64,000 nt of DNA from positions 1 to 64,000 of the forward strand of contig DATGEL010000054.1 of the NCBI GenBank assembly GCA_035310145.1, given 5' to 3'. Below, in pieces: positions 62,461-64,000 of this stretch (positions are counted from its first letter, which is position 1; each line of letters starts with the position of its first letter). The notes under the pieces are model-generated. The model did no database searches. It worked only from the letters and a program-made list of their open reading frames with translations, and had not been told where the DNA came from. The translations under genes were made by a program, and so were the position numbers. The stretch comes from Dehalococcoidia bacterium. Lineage in GTDB: Bacteria; Chloroflexota; Dehalococcoidia; CAUJGQ01.

Positions 62461-64000
62461 CTACTCCCCCGCGCCGTCCTCCTGCAGTACCGGCAGGGTG
62501 AAGCGAAACGCCGTGCCGCCGCCGGGGCGCGCCTGCGCCCAGATGCGGCCGCCCATCACCTCAATCAGCCGGCGGCAGACGGCGAGCCCCAGGCCGGCGC
62601 CCTGCGAGCCGGTGCGCACGGCGTCCGCCGTCTTGTAGAACGGTTCGAAGACGCGGTCCATGTCTTCTTTGGGAATGCCGCTGCCGCGGTCGAGTACGCT
62701 GAACTCCACGTTCTTGCCGTCGAGCGCGGCGGTGATCTCGATACGCCGGCCCCTGGGCGAGAACTTGACGGCGTTCTCCAGCAGGTTGCGAAACACCTGC
62801 TCCAGATAGGTTGGATCGGCATCGACCAGCGGCAGATCGGATGGCACGTCGACGGTGAGCGCGTGGTTGCCGACCCTCCCGCCCAGGGAGATGATCACGT
62901 CGTTGACGAAGCGATAGGGAATGGTCGGTTCCAACTGCAGTTGCATGCCTGCCTGCACGCGCTGCATGCCCAGCAGGTCCTCCACCAGGTGATAGAGCCG
63001 CTCGGCCTCCTCGGCCATGTCGTGCAGGAGTTGCTCTCGCACCGACGCATCGAGCTGGTGGCCGCGCTTCAGCAGGGTCAGGGCGCCGCCGCGCACGGTC
63101 GTGGTCGGCGTACGCAGCTCATGCGAGACGGTATTGATAAAGTCGTCCTTCAGCCGGTCGACTTCGCGCAGCCGGCTAATGTCCTGGTAGACGGTGACCA
63201 CGCCGGTGAGCCGGCCGCTGCCGTCGCGGAAGGGCGCCGCGTTCACCAGCACCGGCACGTCCTCGCCGGTGTCGGCGCGGCGCACCACCAGCTCGCGGCC
63301 AAGCTGCGCCGTGCCGTCGTTCAGCACGCGGCAAAGCGGCGACTCCTCCGGCGGCAGCGGCCGGCCGTCGGCGGTGAGCAACGCATGCCCGCTGCCGCGG
63401 CGACGCCCATTGCCCGAGGGAGCAACGCCGAGCAGATCGGCGATCGCCTGGTTGGACAGCGTGGCGTTGCCCTGGGCGTCGAACATGGCGATGCCGACCG
63501 GCAATGCCTCGATCAGCGCCTGCAGGCGTTCACTCTCGGCCTCGGCGCGTTCGAGCTGGCGCAGCGCGTCGAGCTGGCTGCCGAGTTGCGCTCCGACCGT
63601 TTCCAGGAAGGTGCGTTCGTCTTCGGGCAGGGGCCGCGCCGTGCGCGCGGCGAGGGTCAGCAGGCCCGCCACGGCGCTGCGGCTCTTCAACGGCACGTGC
63701 GCGATGCTGACGATGCCCATCCGTTTCGCCAGCTTCTCGTCGGGCGTGCGCGCCGCGCCCTTGCCGTAGCTCTGCACGACGAGCTGCCCGGAGTGGATGG
63801 CGCTGTCGAAGGAGTAGCCGGTGTCCAGCGGCAGCTCGTGCACCGGCGTGCGCAGACGCGACTCGCCGCGGCTGGCGACCATGCGTAGGCGGCTGTCGTC
63901 GGCCTCCAGCAGCCACACGGCCCACATGTCGATGCCGGGGAACTGCGGCGCCAGGTCGTCCAGCAGCTTGACGCAGGCGAGCTGCGCGTCGTCGGTGTCG
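62461..64000 (-). CDS. GAF-PAS-histidine kinase, partial
   Basis: The frame is open at the window edge, so the N-terminus is missing (513 residues visible). A GAF domain (W-A-V-W-L-L-E-A-D-D, ~20-160) and a PAS domain (I-E-A-L-P-V-G-I-A-M-F) precede HisKA with the acceptor His in T-V-S-H-E-L-R-T-P-T. HATPase motifs are N-A-V-K-F-S, D-R-G-S-G-I-P and G-L-G-L-A. There is no membrane segment in the visible part, so it is probably cytoplasmic. No receiver is seen; its regulator lies outside the window. It is convergent with the pseudouridine synthase gene. Confidence 0.93.
   Translation of the reverse strand, partial: DTDDAQLACVKLLDDLAPQFPGIDMWAVWLLEADDSRLRMVASRGESRLRTPVHELPLDTGYSFDSAIHSGQLVVQSYGKGAARTPDEKLAKRMGIVSIAHVPLKSRSAVAGLLTLAARTARPLPEDERTFLETVGAQLGSQLDALRQLERAEAESERLQALIEALPVGIAMFDAQGNATLSNQAIADLLGVAPSGNGRRRGSGHALLTADGRPLPPEESPLCRVLNDGTAQLGRELVVRRADTGEDVPVLVNAAPFRDGSGRLTGVVTVYQDISRLREVDRLKDDFINTVSHELRTPTTTVRGGALTLLKRGHQLDASVREQLLHDMAEEAERLYHLVEDLLGMQRVQAGMQLQLEPTIPYRFVNDVIISLGGRVGNHALTVDVPSDLPLVDADPTYLEQVFRNLLENAVKFSPRGRRIEITAALDGKNVEFSVLDRGSGIPKEDMDRVFEPFYKTADAVRTGSQGAGLGLAVCRRLIEVMGGRIWAQARPGGGTAFRFTLPVLQEDGAGE

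Overview
The window is high-GC chromosomal DNA with dense, mostly housekeeping gene content. The domain repertoire suggests a member of the Chloroflexota: a membrane-anchored YvcK/CofD protein, a TIGR01906-type membrane protein, a thiolase/DUF35 pair, CocE and gamma-glutamyltransferase genes, and abundant intergenic heptamer and palindromic repeats. No rRNA gene is present, so this assignment is inference. GTG and TTG starts and 1-4 base start/stop overlaps are common.

Layout. 1-2.2 kb: end of a metal/cofactor ABC binding protein, an alpha/beta hydrolase and a pgeF-type nucleoside phosphorylase. 2.3-4.3 kb: thiC under a TPP riboswitch. 4.3-8.4 kb, minus strand: a frameshifted CocE hydrolase, an HD protein, a membrane protein and an FeS uracil-DNA glycosylase. 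8.4-9.0 kb: five tRNA genes. 9.2-19.7 kb, plus strand: gatB, a YvcK-like gene, secG, a peptide-binding protein, a SAM hydrolase, fmt, rlmN, a GerMN protein, a PIG-L deacetylase and a RidA protein. 19.7-24.9 kb, minus strand: gamma-glutamyltransferase, an MFS transporter, a broken lipoprotein gene, and a DUF35 plus thiolase-like pair. 25-28.8 kb: a TlpA-like thioredoxin, ResB and Lgt. 28.8-31.3 kb is an accessory island: an excisionase-type HTH, two small antitoxin-like genes (one with a membrane segment), a RelE-like toxin, and a frameshifted NYN-domain remnant next to an inverted repeat. 31.3-46.2 kb, mostly minus strand: a two-component system with a secreted neighbour, a thioredoxin-like protein, mazG, a voltage-gated-type ion channel, the dnaG-rpoD pair and dgt. 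46.4-49.3 kb: a secreted PKD protein and an AI-2E family permease. 49.6-58.6 kb, plus strand: dprA, topA, a Xer recombinase, aroQ, an M24 peptidase, efp, xseA, xseB and a PHP protein. 58.7-64 kb: a formyltransferase-like gene, a radical SAM gene, a zinc-ribbon membrane protein, an RsuA/RluB pseudouridine synthase and an edge-truncated histidine kinase.

The most notable observation is the radical SAM gene at 59595. Its frame reaches Cys-TGA and continues in frame as Ala-Glu-Pro plus nine codons to a second TGA at 60993. A perfect 6-bp hairpin with a GGU apical loop lies 20 nt after the first TGA, where a bacterial SECIS is expected. I read this as a selenoprotein with a Cys-Sec-Ala-Glu-Pro tail that a standard gene caller truncates by 13 residues. 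No selA, selB, selD or tRNA-Sec gene lies in the window, so decoding capacity must be checked elsewhere in the genome.

Secondary points of interest are the membrane-segment antitoxin-like protein beside the RelE-like toxin, a possible pseudoknot over the dnaG ribosome binding site, and two dispersed repeat families. One copy of each repeat family lies inside the 3' end of the Xer reading frame.
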